From positions 1 through 32,028 of the forward strand of contig JBKDNL010000080.1 in assembly GCA_046343415.1 (NCBI GenBank): a stretch of DNA of 32,028 bases. Direction: 5' to 3'. The translations under genes were made by a program, and so were the position numbers. The notes under the pieces were generated by a model that had not been told where the DNA came from, made no database searches, and saw only the letters and a program-made list of their open reading frames with translations. Positions within the stretch are counted from its first letter, which is position 1; every line of letters starts with the position of its first letter. Source of the stretch: JALHMQ01 sp020248785 (lineage in GTDB: Bacteria; Pseudomonadota; Gammaproteobacteria; Burkholderiales; Burkholderiaceae_F). Below, piece by piece: positions 15,548 to 24,096 of this stretch.

Positions 15548-17913
15548 GCCGCTCTCCTGCTGCGTGCGGCCGGCTTGGCGCGGCCCCGCACTGTGCTCTT
15601 GCCCGCACGCACGGCGGGCCTGTTATCGGGCCTGTTATCGGGCTTGTTCTCGGCCGCGTTACCCACCATGTCGAGCAGCGCGAGCTGGTGCGCGCTCAGA
15701 TCGACCCGCTGGTCGGCCAGCACGCGCCGCATGAGACGCGCAAGCCGGTCGCGGTCGGCCGGCGACCTCAGAAGCTGGGGCAGCGTGGCCAGCGCCTGCT
15801 CGGGTTCGTAGCGCACGATCAGATCCTGCTCGCCGCGCACGCGTCGCCATTCGTCTGCGCCAAGGTCAGGCAGGAGGTCGCCATAGTCCTTCATCAGCTG
15901 CTGCCGCATTGCCAGGCGCGACAGCAGCAGCGGCTCGCCCTTGCGCGCCATCAGGCAGGCGACGCGGGCGAGCGCCTCCGCATAACCGCCTTCGGCGATC
16001 GAGGCCAGCGCCTCCTTGACGAACGGCAGCTCGCGGCCCTCGGCCACGGGCGGGTTAGCCGCCGCCTCGGCCTCGGCCTTGTCGGCGACATAGAGCGAGA
16101 ACACGCTGGCATAGGTCATGAAGAACTGTGCCTCGCTTGTGGCATCGCGCAGGGCACGCACGTACTCGAGCCAGGCGCTGATCGCGGCCGCGTTGGCTTT
16201 CTCCAGCTTCAGGGCGACGTTATCCTCATTGACCGGCCGGCGCTGTGCACGCACCGCCTGCGCGGCGGCGCCGACCCATGCCAGCATGGGATTGAGGTCC
16301 GACAGCGCCCAGCGTTGCCAGCGCAGAGGATGTAACTGCTGCTGCAGCTTGGCGGTGTATTCGTTGGCCGTGGCCTGCACCATCGGCTGCATGAACAGCT
16401 CATAGGCGCGCTGATTGAACTCCGACAGGGTCGCAACCGCCTCGAAAGGCTCCTCGTCGGCGCGCTCGAAGCGATTGAGCCGACCTCGCAGTTCTTCCAG
16501 CGTCCGCTCGTGGAACTCGACCTCGTACTCGGGCGCGCCATGGTGACCCGGCTTCTCGGTGATTGACATGGCATACAGGCCGGGCGGCAGCATCTCGATC
16601 GATTTGAGAACCGAGACGATCTGCGCGTGCTCCTTCTTCGCGACCTTGCCGGACACGAAGATTCCCAGGTGTCCGATGTCCTCATGCAGCAGGCCGACGA
16701 TCACCTGTCCCCGGGCCTTGATCTCGTAGGTCGAGCCGTAGATGTCGCCCACCCAGTTGAAGGCCTGCTGCGGCGGCGTGATGTTGTCGCCCATCGAGGC
16801 GAACAGAATGATCGGCGCGCGAATGTCGCGGAGGTCGAAGGCCTTGCCACCAGCCATTTTCGTCTCACCCGTCCACAGCTTGTTGCCGACGAAGAGATTG
16901 CGCGTGATCCACTCGATCTCCTCGCGGTTCATGAGGAAGAATCCGCCCCACCAGCGCTCAAATTCCAGGAAGCGGGGCGGCTCGGTATCGATCTTGGAGT
17001 ACAGGTTGTAGTACTTGTCCCAAAACGTGTTGGCGAGGTTCAGGTTCTCGAAGTTCTGGACCAGGTGGGCGCCGTCGAACACGCCATTGCCAAGATCCGC
17101 CGCCAGCGACGACAGCCACGTGCCCCCCAGGTTGCCGCCGGCGTAGCGCATGGGGTTGTCCCCCGCGCCGTCCTGCCAGGCGCCGCCCCAGTAGGACATC
17201 GGCGCGCCGTTGATGACAATGGGACCCGTGTCGTCCGGATCGGCCGCCGCCAGCATCATGGCGGCCCACCCGCCCTGGCAGTTGCCGACGATCGCCGGTT
17301 TCGGACTGTCCGGGTGCAACTCGCGGACCTTCTTGACGAATTGCTTTTCGGCTTCGCACACATCGAGTAGCGTCTGGCCCGGCTCGGGGTCGCGGAAGAA
17401 GATGACGAAGTACACCGGGTGTCCGTCACGCAGCGCCACACCCACCTGCGAATCGTCTTTGAAGCCGCCGATGCCAGGACCATGGCCGGCCCGCGGGTCG
17501 ATGATGATGTAGGGCCGGCGCGTGTCGTCGACGACCACTCCCTCCGGCGGCGTGATCCTGAGCAGCGCGTAGTTGACGGGTCGCGCCAGCTTGCGGCCGT
17601 CCATCACCATCTCGTACTCGAAGTGCAGCAGCGGCGGCTGGCCGGCCTGCACATGCTTGAGGTAGTTGTTGCCGCGCTCGCGCAGCGTGTCGAGAAACAG
17701 CACCGAACGCTGCACGGCGTCGACGCCGTATGACATCCAGTCGGTCCATGCACGCGTCGGGTCGACTGTCTGCGCACCGAGATCGCTGTTGGCAGACGCA
17801 TCTTTCAGCGCCTCAGTGAGGTTCCGCTGCGCGATCTCCGCGCGCTTGCGAAACAAGAGCGACACCTTGGCGCCAATGTCGTGACTGTTTGCCAGTTGTC
17901 GGCCGATATCCAT
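15544..17913 (-). CDS. DUF3141 protein, PhaC-like alpha/beta hydrolase fold
   Basis: The 789-residue protein belongs to the DUF3141 family. The N-terminal half (about 95-430) looks like an alpha/beta-hydrolase fold related to polyhydroxyalkanoate synthases: the nucleophile elbow reads VGNCQGGWA with Cys212 where lipases have Ser, and the likely Asp and His partners are Asp376 (FASMGDNITPP) and His415 (EDIGHLGIFVSGK). The C-terminal half is helical and ends in a basic Pro/Ala/Arg tail (about 750-789). AAGGAG lies 6 nt before the ATG. It starts the ATGA-coupled run with pta and ackA. Polymer synthesis, polymer binding and acyl transfer are all possible; the true reaction is unknown. Confidence 0.88.
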   Translation of the reverse strand: MDIGRQLANSHDIGAKVSLLFRKRAEIAQRNLTEALKDASANSDLGAQTVDPTRAWTDWMSYGVDAVQRSVLFLDTLRERGNNYLKHVQAGQPPLLHFEYEMVMDGRKLARPVNYALLRITPPEGVVVDDTRRPYIIIDPRAGHGPGIGGFKDDSQVGVALRDGHPVYFVIFFRDPEPGQTLLDVCEAEKQFVKKVRELHPDSPKPAIVGNCQGGWAAMMLAAADPDDTGPIVINGAPMSYWGGAWQDGAGDNPMRYAGGNLGGTWLSSLAADLGNGVFDGAHLVQNFENLNLANTFWDKYYNLYSKIDTEPPRFLEFERWWGGFFLMNREEIEWITRNLFVGNKLWTGETKMAGGKAFDLRDIRAPIILFASMGDNITPPQQAFNWVGDIYGSTYEIKARGQVIVGLLHEDIGHLGIFVSGKVAKKEHAQIVSVLKSIEMLPPGLYAMSITEKPGHHGAPEYEVEFHERTLEELRGRLNRFERADEEPFEAVATLSEFNQRAYELFMQPMVQATANEYTAKLQQQLHPLRWQRWALSDLNPMLAWVGAAAQAVRAQRRPVNEDNVALKLEKANAAAISAWLEYVRALRDATSEAQFFMTYASVFSLYVADKAEAEAAANPPVAEGRELPFVKEALASIAEGGYAEALARVACLMARKGEPLLLSRLAMRQQLMKDYGDLLPDLGADEWRRVRGEQDLIVRYEPEQALATLPQLLRSPADRDRLARLMRRVLADQRVDLSAHQLALLDMVGNAAENKPDNRPDNRPAVRAGKSTVRGRAKPAARSRRAA
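15616..15651 (-). repeat. 12-bp in-frame tandem repeat in the DUF3141 gene tail
   Basis: Three 12-bp units (15616-15627, 15628-15639, 15640-15651), the first two identical (GGGCCTGTTATC on the plus strand), encode the repeated residues ENKPDNRPDNRP near the C-terminus. The period is a multiple of three, so copy changes keep the frame. Confidence 0.85.
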
Positions 17914-18003
17914 CCTTCGCTCCTTCCGAATCCGTGTTTGCTTTTGTTGGCAGCGGCCGACCCGCGCTCGCCGAACGAGGCGCAGGACCGGCCACGTGGG
18001 CGT

Positions 18004-18342
18004 CTACACCGCGGGCGGCGGCGCGCCCAGCACGTCGCCGAACTTCTTCCGCAGATCCTGCACGACGCTCTGCACCACTGCGGTCGCACCCGCCTCGCCG
18101 ATAGAGTCGACGGCGCGCGAGCGAATTGTGTAATGCATCATCAGCATGTTGCGCAGCTTATCGAATGCGATCTGGTTCGCCGTCCCGCAAACGGTTGCGT
18201 CGTTGGCCAGGACGCGCTCGAGCACGCCCGGACCGAGCAGCCGTACATTGCAGATGCTTGCCAGGCGCACCAGTTCACGATCGACTTCACTCAGGCTGCC
18301 CGACCACCACGCTGCACCGAAGTCGGTGGACGACTTGCTCAT
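18004..18342 (-). CDS. Small protein of unknown function, first gene of the DUF3141 run
   Basis: The 112-residue soluble protein starts MSKSSTDFGAAWWSGSL and looks mostly helical, with a Leu/Val-rich middle (VDRELVRLASICNVRLLGPGV), a VLANDATVCGTAN segment and a final helix (SVVQDLRKKFGDVLGAPP). GGAGAG about 6 nt before the ATG at 18342 supports this start; the same frame stays open far upstream, but those residues are of biased composition and lack a start site. No family was recognised and no catalytic motif is visible. The 90-nt gap to the DUF3141 gene on the same strand makes co-transcription likely, so it may be a partner or regulator of that protein. Confidence 0.68.
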   Translation of the reverse strand: MSKSSTDFGAAWWSGSLSEVDRELVRLASICNVRLLGPGVLERVLANDATVCGTANQIAFDKLRNMLMMHYTIRSRAVDSIGEAGATAVVQSVVQDLRKKFGDVLGAPPPAV

Positions 18343-18601
18343 GTTCGCTCTCCAGAAATGTGACCAAACATCGGCTGGACGATTGGGTTGAACGCGCGCC
18401 TGCCACAGCGCGATGCTGCGGTGCGCAAGCGGCACGCGTCCTTGCAATACTAGACAGGCACGACAGCGCCGCGGCAAAAGCTTGGGATGGCGCAAGCACA
18501 CGGCCATCGCGACGCTCTCTTCAGGGCGCGCGCGCATCAATGCATTGCGTTCCCGCGACGGGACGTTCACCATCGCATGACGAGAACACCGAAAGGCAGC
18601 A
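18343..18601. promoter_or_regulatory. Divergent intergenic region between the small gene and ppk2
   Basis: The region must hold promoters for the DUF3141 run (-) and ppk2 (+). On the minus strand a TTGCCG and a TAGTAT are 19 nt apart near 18448-18480, a marginal sigma-70 match. No clear plus-strand promoter or operator was found. Confidence 0.3.
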
Positions 18602-19567
18602 ATGGCACGCAAGACCAAAGCGCACCCCAATGGCGACGGTGACAGCGCACCGACAAGCGCGGTCGGCGCCTCCCGGCCCAAGGCCAAGCGGGCAGACAAA
18701 GACTCAGACGGCAAGCCGGACAAGAAGGCCAAGGCGATCAAGGCGAGCACGGCTGCCGAGGGCACAGCGGACGGCCGTATCACGCCCGAGAAGAAGGAAA
18801 AGATGTCAGACAAGGACTACACGCGCGCCCTAAAGAAGCTGCACGTCGAGCTGGTGGCCTTGCAGGAGTGGGTCAAGGCCAAGGGCTTGCGTGTTTGCGT
18901 CGTGTTCGAAGGGCGCGACGGCGCGGGCAAGGGCGGCACCATCAAGGCGCTCACGGAGCGTGTGAGCCCGCGTGTGTTTCGCGTTTTCGCCCTGCCCGCG
19001 CCGACCGATCGCGAGAAGTCGCAGATGTACGTGCAGCGCTACATGGCGCACTTCCCCGCCGCTGGCGAGGTCGTCATCTTCGACCGCAGCTGGTACAACC
19101 GGGCCGGCGTTGAACGCGTCATGGGCTTTTGCACGGAGGACGAGGCGCGCCGCTTCCTCCAGGTGGCGCCGCTGATCGAACAACTCGTGGTCAAGTCCGG
19201 GATCATCCTGCTCAAGTACTGGCTCGAGGTCAGCCCGGAAGAACAGACCCGTCGTCTGCAAGCGCGCATCAGCGATGGCCGCAAGATTTGGAAGCTCTCG
19301 CCCATGGACGTGAAGTCCTACGACCGATGGGACGACTACACGCGCGCGCGCGACGAGATGTTCAAGGCCACCGACACCGCCTGGGCACCCTGGTACGTGG
19401 CGCGCTCTGAGGACAAAAAGCGGGTGCGGCTGAACGTCATCAGCCACTTGCTCGAGCAGATCCCCTACAAGCCCCTTGAGACGCCCAAGGTCAAGCTGCC
19501 CAAGCGCAAGATCGGCAAATACAAAGCGGTGGACTATCCGTTCAAGCTCATCGCCGAGCACTACTGA
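18602..19567 (+). CDS. ppk2: Polyphosphate kinase 2 (PPK2)
   Basis: The 321-residue PPK2-family kinase transfers phosphate between polyphosphate and nucleotides. The P-loop is EGRDGAGKGG (Walker A, residues 104-111) and Walker B is FDRSWYNRAGVERVMGF (from 160), with PAPTDREKSQMYVQRY as the lid-side motif between them. This single-domain layout with YNRAGVERVMGFC fits class I enzymes, which favour nucleoside diphosphates. An extra N-terminal tail of about 65 residues is rich in Lys, Ala and Asp and probably disordered, so it may bind polyphosphate or granules. AAAGG lies about 6 nt before the ATG. It is divergent from the DUF3141-pta-ackA run, an ATP-forming neighbour. Confidence 0.95.
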   Translation: MARKTKAHPNGDGDSAPTSAVGASRPKAKRADKDSDGKPDKKAKAIKASTAAEGTADGRITPEKKEKMSDKDYTRALKKLHVELVALQEWVKAKGLRVCVVFEGRDGAGKGGTIKALTERVSPRVFRVFALPAPTDREKSQMYVQRYMAHFPAAGEVVIFDRSWYNRAGVERVMGFCTEDEARRFLQVAPLIEQLVVKSGIILLKYWLEVSPEEQTRRLQARISDGRKIWKLSPMDVKSYDRWDDYTRARDEMFKATDTAWAPWYVARSEDKKRVRLNVISHLLEQIPYKPLETPKVKLPKRKIGKYKAVDYPFKLIAEHY

Positions 19568-19711
19568 ATCTTCGCGGCAGCCAGGCTCGCCGTAACGAGC
19601 CGGTTAGCCGGCGACGGGCGGCGCGCAGCGCGCTGCGGTCAGATTGGTAACCGCCGGCCAACGGCACGGCGTTCCAGTCGTTCGGGCTCGACCACGCACC
19701 GGCAACCGAAG

Positions 19712-19775
19712 GCCAGTCGGACCCGCCGTCGTGAACAACCTAAAGCAAACACTTGCCGGACACGAGCCGACTGGC
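19712..19775. repeat. Inverted repeat next to the DUF2863 gene stop
   Basis: Arms GCCAGTCGG (19712-19720) and CCGACTGGC (19767-19775) are a perfect 9-bp match 46 nt apart, ending exactly at the stop of the DUF2863 gene. A smaller GCCGG-TTAG-CCGGC hairpin lies at 19599-19612 after ppk2. Either could stop convergent transcription, but neither has a T-run. Confidence 0.35.
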
Positions 19776-20957
19776 TCAGTGCAGGGGAGCGGAGGGCTGA
19801 ACGTCCGACTCGTCCGGGTGCTCCGTGTGCACGGCGTGACCGGCCGGGTTGGGAAACATCGGTGCACCGCAGTCGTCGCAGTACTCCATCGGAAAGCGAT
19901 GGGCGTGACTGACCACGCGCGTGACGCCGGCGCTGCGCAAGGCCGCTTCGATGTCTTCCACGGCCTTGTCTTCCTCGTCGCCAAGCAGCGGCCATACAAC
20001 GCCTTCGACGACCAGGTCGTCGTCGCCGATCTTGCCGATGCCCACGCGGATCTCCTCGACCCGCTTGTCCTCGAAAGCAGCGATCGTGCCCTGCAGGCTG
20101 CCCGGGCTCAGGTCATAGGCGAGCTTGAGATAGGACACGGCGGCCTCGAGCGAGAACTCCCGCAGGTCGCGATCGGCTTGGCGCAGCGCGGCGTGAAAGG
20201 CATTGGGCGAGAGCACGCGGAAGCGGCAGCCGGTCATCAAGGGCTGCAGGCTGCCGGCAACTTGCTCGCGAAACGCCGCCAGCGCGCCGATCTTGGCGTC
20301 CGGGTCCACGCCGGTCTCCTGCCAGTGATACAGCGCCTGCCCCTGCGGCGCGACGATCGCGGCGAGCAGGTAGCGGGTGTCCGCCAGCATCGCGACCGGC
20401 TCGCGCAGCGATTTCGGATCGACCTTGAAGCGCTTGCCCTGCGCTGCGGCAGCGATCAGCTTCTGCGCCACGTCGTAGACCTCGCCGAACGACTCGGGCA
20501 GCTGGTCGATCGAATACAGGTAGTCGGCGATGGCCAAGCGCGTGCCGCGTGCGGCCAGATGCCCCGACAACTGGGCACCCACCGCGTCCGCGGCGCTCGA
20601 CGATAGCGAGGAGGTCGGCAGCTTGTAGCGCGACCAGGCGAGCAGCGGGATCGCGAGCAGGAGCGCATCGTGCGGCTTGCCGTCGAGCTCGATGGTGCTG
20701 CTTTCGGCGCAGGACTCGGCCAGGTCCGCCAGGTCGTCATAGGCGCGTGGGTTGATCTTGGCCAGTTCGTCCAGCGCGGAGTCGATGTCGGCATCCGCGG
20801 CACGCGCCAGCCGGTCGTACAGCAGCTCGGCCAGGCGGCGCTCCCAGAGGCGATCCTCGATGCGCGAGGACGACTCGGAAAGACGACGAGCCAGCTTGCT
20901 AAGCGTGTCGGCGTCGGCCGAGTGGCGGGCGCGGGAGATGAAGCGGTTGCGGCGCAT
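19776..20957 (-). CDS. DUF2863-family protein
   Basis: The 393-residue cytoplasmic protein matches the DUF2863 family, which is largely confined to betaproteobacteria. Basic helical N-terminus (SRIEDRLWERRLAELLYDRL), an LAIPLLAWSRYKLP segment in the middle, and an end rich in Asp and Glu (KIGDDDLVVEGVVWPLLGDE). Near the C-terminus EYCDDCGAPMFPN holds a CxxC pair (Cys360, Cys363), followed by His374, His377 and His380, which could bind a metal. It is a single gene convergent with ppk2. Its role is unknown; the metal-site reading is an inference from residue spacing. Confidence 0.85.
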   Translation of the reverse strand: MRRNRFISRARHSADADTLSKLARRLSESSSRIEDRLWERRLAELLYDRLARAADADIDSALDELAKINPRAYDDLADLAESCAESSTIELDGKPHDALLLAIPLLAWSRYKLPTSSLSSSAADAVGAQLSGHLAARGTRLAIADYLYSIDQLPESFGEVYDVAQKLIAAAAQGKRFKVDPKSLREPVAMLADTRYLLAAIVAPQGQALYHWQETGVDPDAKIGALAAFREQVAGSLQPLMTGCRFRVLSPNAFHAALRQADRDLREFSLEAAVSYLKLAYDLSPGSLQGTIAAFEDKRVEEIRVGIGKIGDDDLVVEGVVWPLLGDEEDKAVEDIEAALRSAGVTRVVSHAHRFPMEYCDDCGAPMFPNPAGHAVHTEHPDESDVQPSAPLH

Positions 20958-21039
20958 GGCAGCGGTGCGAATGGACTAGGGACGCTCATTATCCCACCGC
21001 GACGGCCGGCCGGCCTGCGCCTGCCGTGGCCTGCCGCGC

Positions 21040-22776
21040 TCAGTCGAGCCGGCGGATCCGCGGGGTGAGGTCGGGCGCGATCGGGCCGGCCTTGCTTTGC
21101 TGCCTCAGATGCGCTGTCAGGGCATCGACATCCAATGGGCCGCCCGCGTGGTCGCGGCCCTCGCGCAGCACACTGAAGCCATCGCCGCCTTCGGCCAGGT
21201 ACCTGTTGACCGTCACGCGCACGCTCTGCTCGGGCCGGATGCGCTCGCCAGCCAGGCGTATCGAGTCGGGGTCAATCCGATGCCCGTGCGGGCGATCGGC
21301 GCGCCATGCGTAGGTCAATCCGCGCGAGGGCTGCAGAAAGCGCAAGCGATCCGGGTTGCTGCGGCTCCACTGGTCTTCGAGCAGCGTCTTCAGCTGCGCG
21401 CCGGTGAGCGTCATCGTAACGAGGCTGTTGCCGAACGGCTGCATGGTGAAGAGGTCGCCATAAGTCACGCGGCCATCGGGTCCGCGCGGCCGCAGGTCGC
21501 TGCGCACGCCCCCGGGATTGGTGAAGGCGATCTGCGCGCCGTTGTCGCGCGTCGCTGCCAGGTGGGCATCGGCGATCAGCCGGCCAGCCGCGTGATCGCC
21601 GCCAGCATCGGGTTGCCGCGTGAACGCTGCCGTGATGCGGCCCGCGGATGTGTCCGCCAGCGGCGCTGCGCGCTCGCGGTGGTCGGCCACCAGGCCTGCC
21701 ACGACCGGGTCGGGCGCAAGCGCTGGATGCGCGGCGCGCACCACGGGATCGAGGGCGGCATCGAGGCCGTTGGGAACCGTGACGTTGATCGCCCGGATCT
21801 CGGGCCGGATGCTTCCGCTTCTCGCATCGAGCCTGAGGTCCACGACGGACACCAGGCGGCCAAACGACGCCCCCTGGATGATGACGCGCCCGTCGATCTC
21901 GCAAACGTAGCCACGGTGGGTGTGGCCCGAGAGCACGACACGCACGGCCGGGTCGAGTTCACGCGCGATCTCGAAGATCTCGCCGCGCGGGTTGGCGCAT
22001 TCATTGAAGTGCCCATCGGTGTCTCCGCCTTCGTGGATCACGGCCACGAAGGCGTTGACGCCCTGGGTGCGCAACGCCTGCACGCTGCGGTTCACTGCAG
22101 CCGCCTCGCGCTCGAAGCGCAGGCCGCGGATGCCACTGGGCATCACGATGCGCGGCGTGCTGCGCGTCACCGCGCCAATGAAGCCGACGTTAACGCCCTG
22201 CACGCTGCGGATCTTGTGCGGTGCGAAGAGCGGCTGGCCGGCCTCGTCGACCACGTTGGCAGCGAGCAGAGCAAAACGCATCCCCTCGTAGCTGCCGCGT
22301 CCATTGGCGCAGGATTGCGTGGCCCCGCGCGGCGTCCTTGCGCAGCCGCCGCCCACCATGCGCTGCAACTCCTGCACCCCGTGGTCGAACTCGTGATTGC
22401 CCGCGGCGTTCAGGTCCAGGCCCATGGCGTTCATCGCCTGCACCGTCGGCTCGTCGCGGAACAGGGCGGAGACCAACGGCGAGGCGCCGATCAGGTCGCC
22501 GGTCGAGACGAACACGCTCGCCGGCGCGTCCTTGCGTAGCGCATTGACGCGCGTTGCAAGGAAGGCTGCGCCCCCGGTGCGTAGGGGCACGATGCGCGTT
22601 GCATCCTGTGGATGCGGCACGCCGATCGTGTTCTCGCCCGGCTCGAGATGCCCGTGCAAATCGTTGATCGCGATGATCCGTAGCGGAATCTGCGCATGCG
22701 CCACAGTCGGCAGCAGCGGCCCGAGGGCGAGACTGCACAACAGAACGGCGAAGCGCTGCTGAAGTGAAATTTGCAT
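21040..22776 (-). CDS. Periplasmic metallophosphatase / 5'-nucleotidase (UshA-type)
   Basis: About 578 residues with a Sec signal peptide (cleaved after AHA, about residue 28). The metallophosphatase domain carries the dimetal ligands: AINDLHGH (Asp39, His41), FVSTGDLIG, AAGNHEFDHG and SGHTHRGY. The C-terminal substrate domain has FTNPGGVRSDL, TYGDLFTMQPFGNSLV and NRYLAEGGDGFSVL, as in UshA-like 5'-nucleotidases that release phosphate from nucleotides. An ATG at 22803 would add nine residues ahead of the signal peptide; neither start has a good ribosome-binding site, and the inner one leaves more room for promoters towards the divergent MFS gene. The same window encodes a nucleoside transporter, which could take up the products. 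Confidence 0.9.
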   Translation of the reverse strand: MQISLQQRFAVLLCSLALGPLLPTVAHAQIPLRIIAINDLHGHLEPGENTIGVPHPQDATRIVPLRTGGAAFLATRVNALRKDAPASVFVSTGDLIGASPLVSALFRDEPTVQAMNAMGLDLNAAGNHEFDHGVQELQRMVGGGCARTPRGATQSCANGRGSYEGMRFALLAANVVDEAGQPLFAPHKIRSVQGVNVGFIGAVTRSTPRIVMPSGIRGLRFEREAAAVNRSVQALRTQGVNAFVAVIHEGGDTDGHFNECANPRGEIFEIARELDPAVRVVLSGHTHRGYVCEIDGRVIIQGASFGRLVSVVDLRLDARSGSIRPEIRAINVTVPNGLDAALDPVVRAAHPALAPDPVVAGLVADHRERAAPLADTSAGRITAAFTRQPDAGGDHAAGRLIADAHLAATRDNGAQIAFTNPGGVRSDLRPRGPDGRVTYGDLFTMQPFGNSLVTMTLTGAQLKTLLEDQWSRSNPDRLRFLQPSRGLTYAWRADRPHGHRIDPDSIRLAGERIRPEQSVRVTVNRYLAEGGDGFSVLREGRDHAGGPLDVDALTAHLRQQSKAGPIAPDLTPRIRRLD

Positions 22777-22838
22777 GGACCGATTATCGCGGTGCGCCCG
22801 CATCGGTTCGATGACGCCGGTGCTAAAGTCGTCGCGCC

Positions 22839-24089
22839 ATGTCTACTTCCTCCATCGCAGACCCGCGCCAGGATCCAAGCCGCGATGTCGAGGTCATCTC
22901 GCTCGTTGGACTGGCACACGGGACCTCTCACTTCTTTCATTTGCTGCTGCCGCCTTTGTTTCCGTGGCTGATGCCCGAGTTCGGGCTTAGCTACACGCAG
23001 GCCGGCTTTTTGATGACAGTGTTCTTCGTCGTCAGCGGCATCGGCCAGGCGCTTGCCGGGTTCGTGGTCGACCGCATCGGCGCCCGGCCTGTGCTCTTTT
23101 TCGGCGTGGGCCTGCTGGCCGTCTCCGCCCTGGTGCTCGGTCTGGCGCAGAGCTATCCCGTGCTCGTTCTGGCGGCAGCGCTAGCCGGCACCGGCAACAG
23201 CATCTTCCACCCAGCCGACTTCACGCTGCTCAATCAGCGGGTATCTGCGGCGCGGCTCGGCCATGCGTTCTCGGTGCACGGGTTGTCGGGCAACCTGGGA
23301 TGGGCCGCCGCGCCCGTGTTCATGGCGGGTATCGCCGCGGCGAGCAACTGGCATGTGGCGGCGTTTTGCGCCGCGGCCGTCGGCTTTGTCGTATTGGCGC
23401 TGCTGGCCCTGCGGCGCGACGCGCTGGAGGATGCAGCGCGGCTGGTCACGACCCAGTCGGCGCAGGGCGCAACTGCGCCGCACCAGCTGGCCTTCCTGCG
23501 TTCCGGTGCAGTCTGGCTGTGTTTTGGGTTCTTCTTCCTCGTCACCGGCGCCTTCGGCATCCTGCAGAACTACGCGCCGGCGATCCTGGGTGAGGTCTAT
23601 GGGCTGCCGCTCGTGCTCGCCACGGCGGGCCTGACGGCCTACCTGCTTGGCAGCGCCGCGGGGATGATTGTTGGTGGCTTCGTTGCCAGTCGTCGCTCGG
23701 ACAGCGACCGCGTCATCGCCTGGGCACTAGGCGGGGCGGCGCTGACCGCGCTGCTGCTCGCCAGCGGCACGATGCCGGCCTGGCTGGTGCTGCCACTGAT
23801 GGCACTCATGGGCTTCGGTGTCGGCTGCGCAGGGCCGAATCGCGACCTGCTGGTGCGCAGGGCCGCCACGGCGCAGTTTGGCAAGACGTCGTACGGCCGC
23901 GTCTATGGCTTTGTCTACTCGGGCCTGGACATCGGGTTGGCGGTCTCGCCCCTGATCTTCGGTCCCATGCTTGATGCCGGGCAGTTCACAGCGACACTGG
24001 CCGGCGTGGCGGTGCTGCAGGTAGCGGCGCTACTGAGCGCACTGTGGGTCGGGCATGGCGCGCGCGGCGCGGTGAGGACGCAGGCATGA
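22839..24089 (+). CDS. MFS transporter, fosmidomycin-resistance (Fsr)-like
   Basis: The 416-residue inner-membrane protein has about 12 hydrophobic segments. The first segment reads GLAHGTSHFFHLLLPPLFPWL, a feature of the Fsr-type branch of the major facilitator family. The loop after helix 2 is GFVVDRIGARPVLFFG, the family's D-R-x-G-[RK] motif. GNSIFHPADFTLLNQRV and GLSGNLGWAAAP are also typical of this branch. A drug-export role is assumed for Fsr relatives, but the natural substrate is not known. Its stop is 7 nt from the rraA start, so the two genes are probably co-transcribed. Confidence 0.88.
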   Translation: MSTSSIADPRQDPSRDVEVISLVGLAHGTSHFFHLLLPPLFPWLMPEFGLSYTQAGFLMTVFFVVSGIGQALAGFVVDRIGARPVLFFGVGLLAVSALVLGLAQSYPVLVLAAALAGTGNSIFHPADFTLLNQRVSAARLGHAFSVHGLSGNLGWAAAPVFMAGIAAASNWHVAAFCAAAVGFVVLALLALRRDALEDAARLVTTQSAQGATAPHQLAFLRSGAVWLCFGFFFLVTGAFGILQNYAPAILGEVYGLPLVLATAGLTAYLLGSAAGMIVGGFVASRRSDSDRVIAWALGGAALTALLLASGTMPAWLVLPLMALMGFGVGCAGPNRDLLVRRAATAQFGKTSYGRVYGFVYSGLDIGLAVSPLIFGPMLDAGQFTATLAGVAVLQVAALLSALWVGHGARGAVRTQA

Positions 24090-24096
24090 TCGAGGC

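Noticed and set aside
18343..18813. N-terminal extension of the small unknown gene to about 269 residues
   Set aside because: The extra residues have biased composition, overlap the ppk2 start and lack a ribosome-binding site, while the ATG at 18342 has one.
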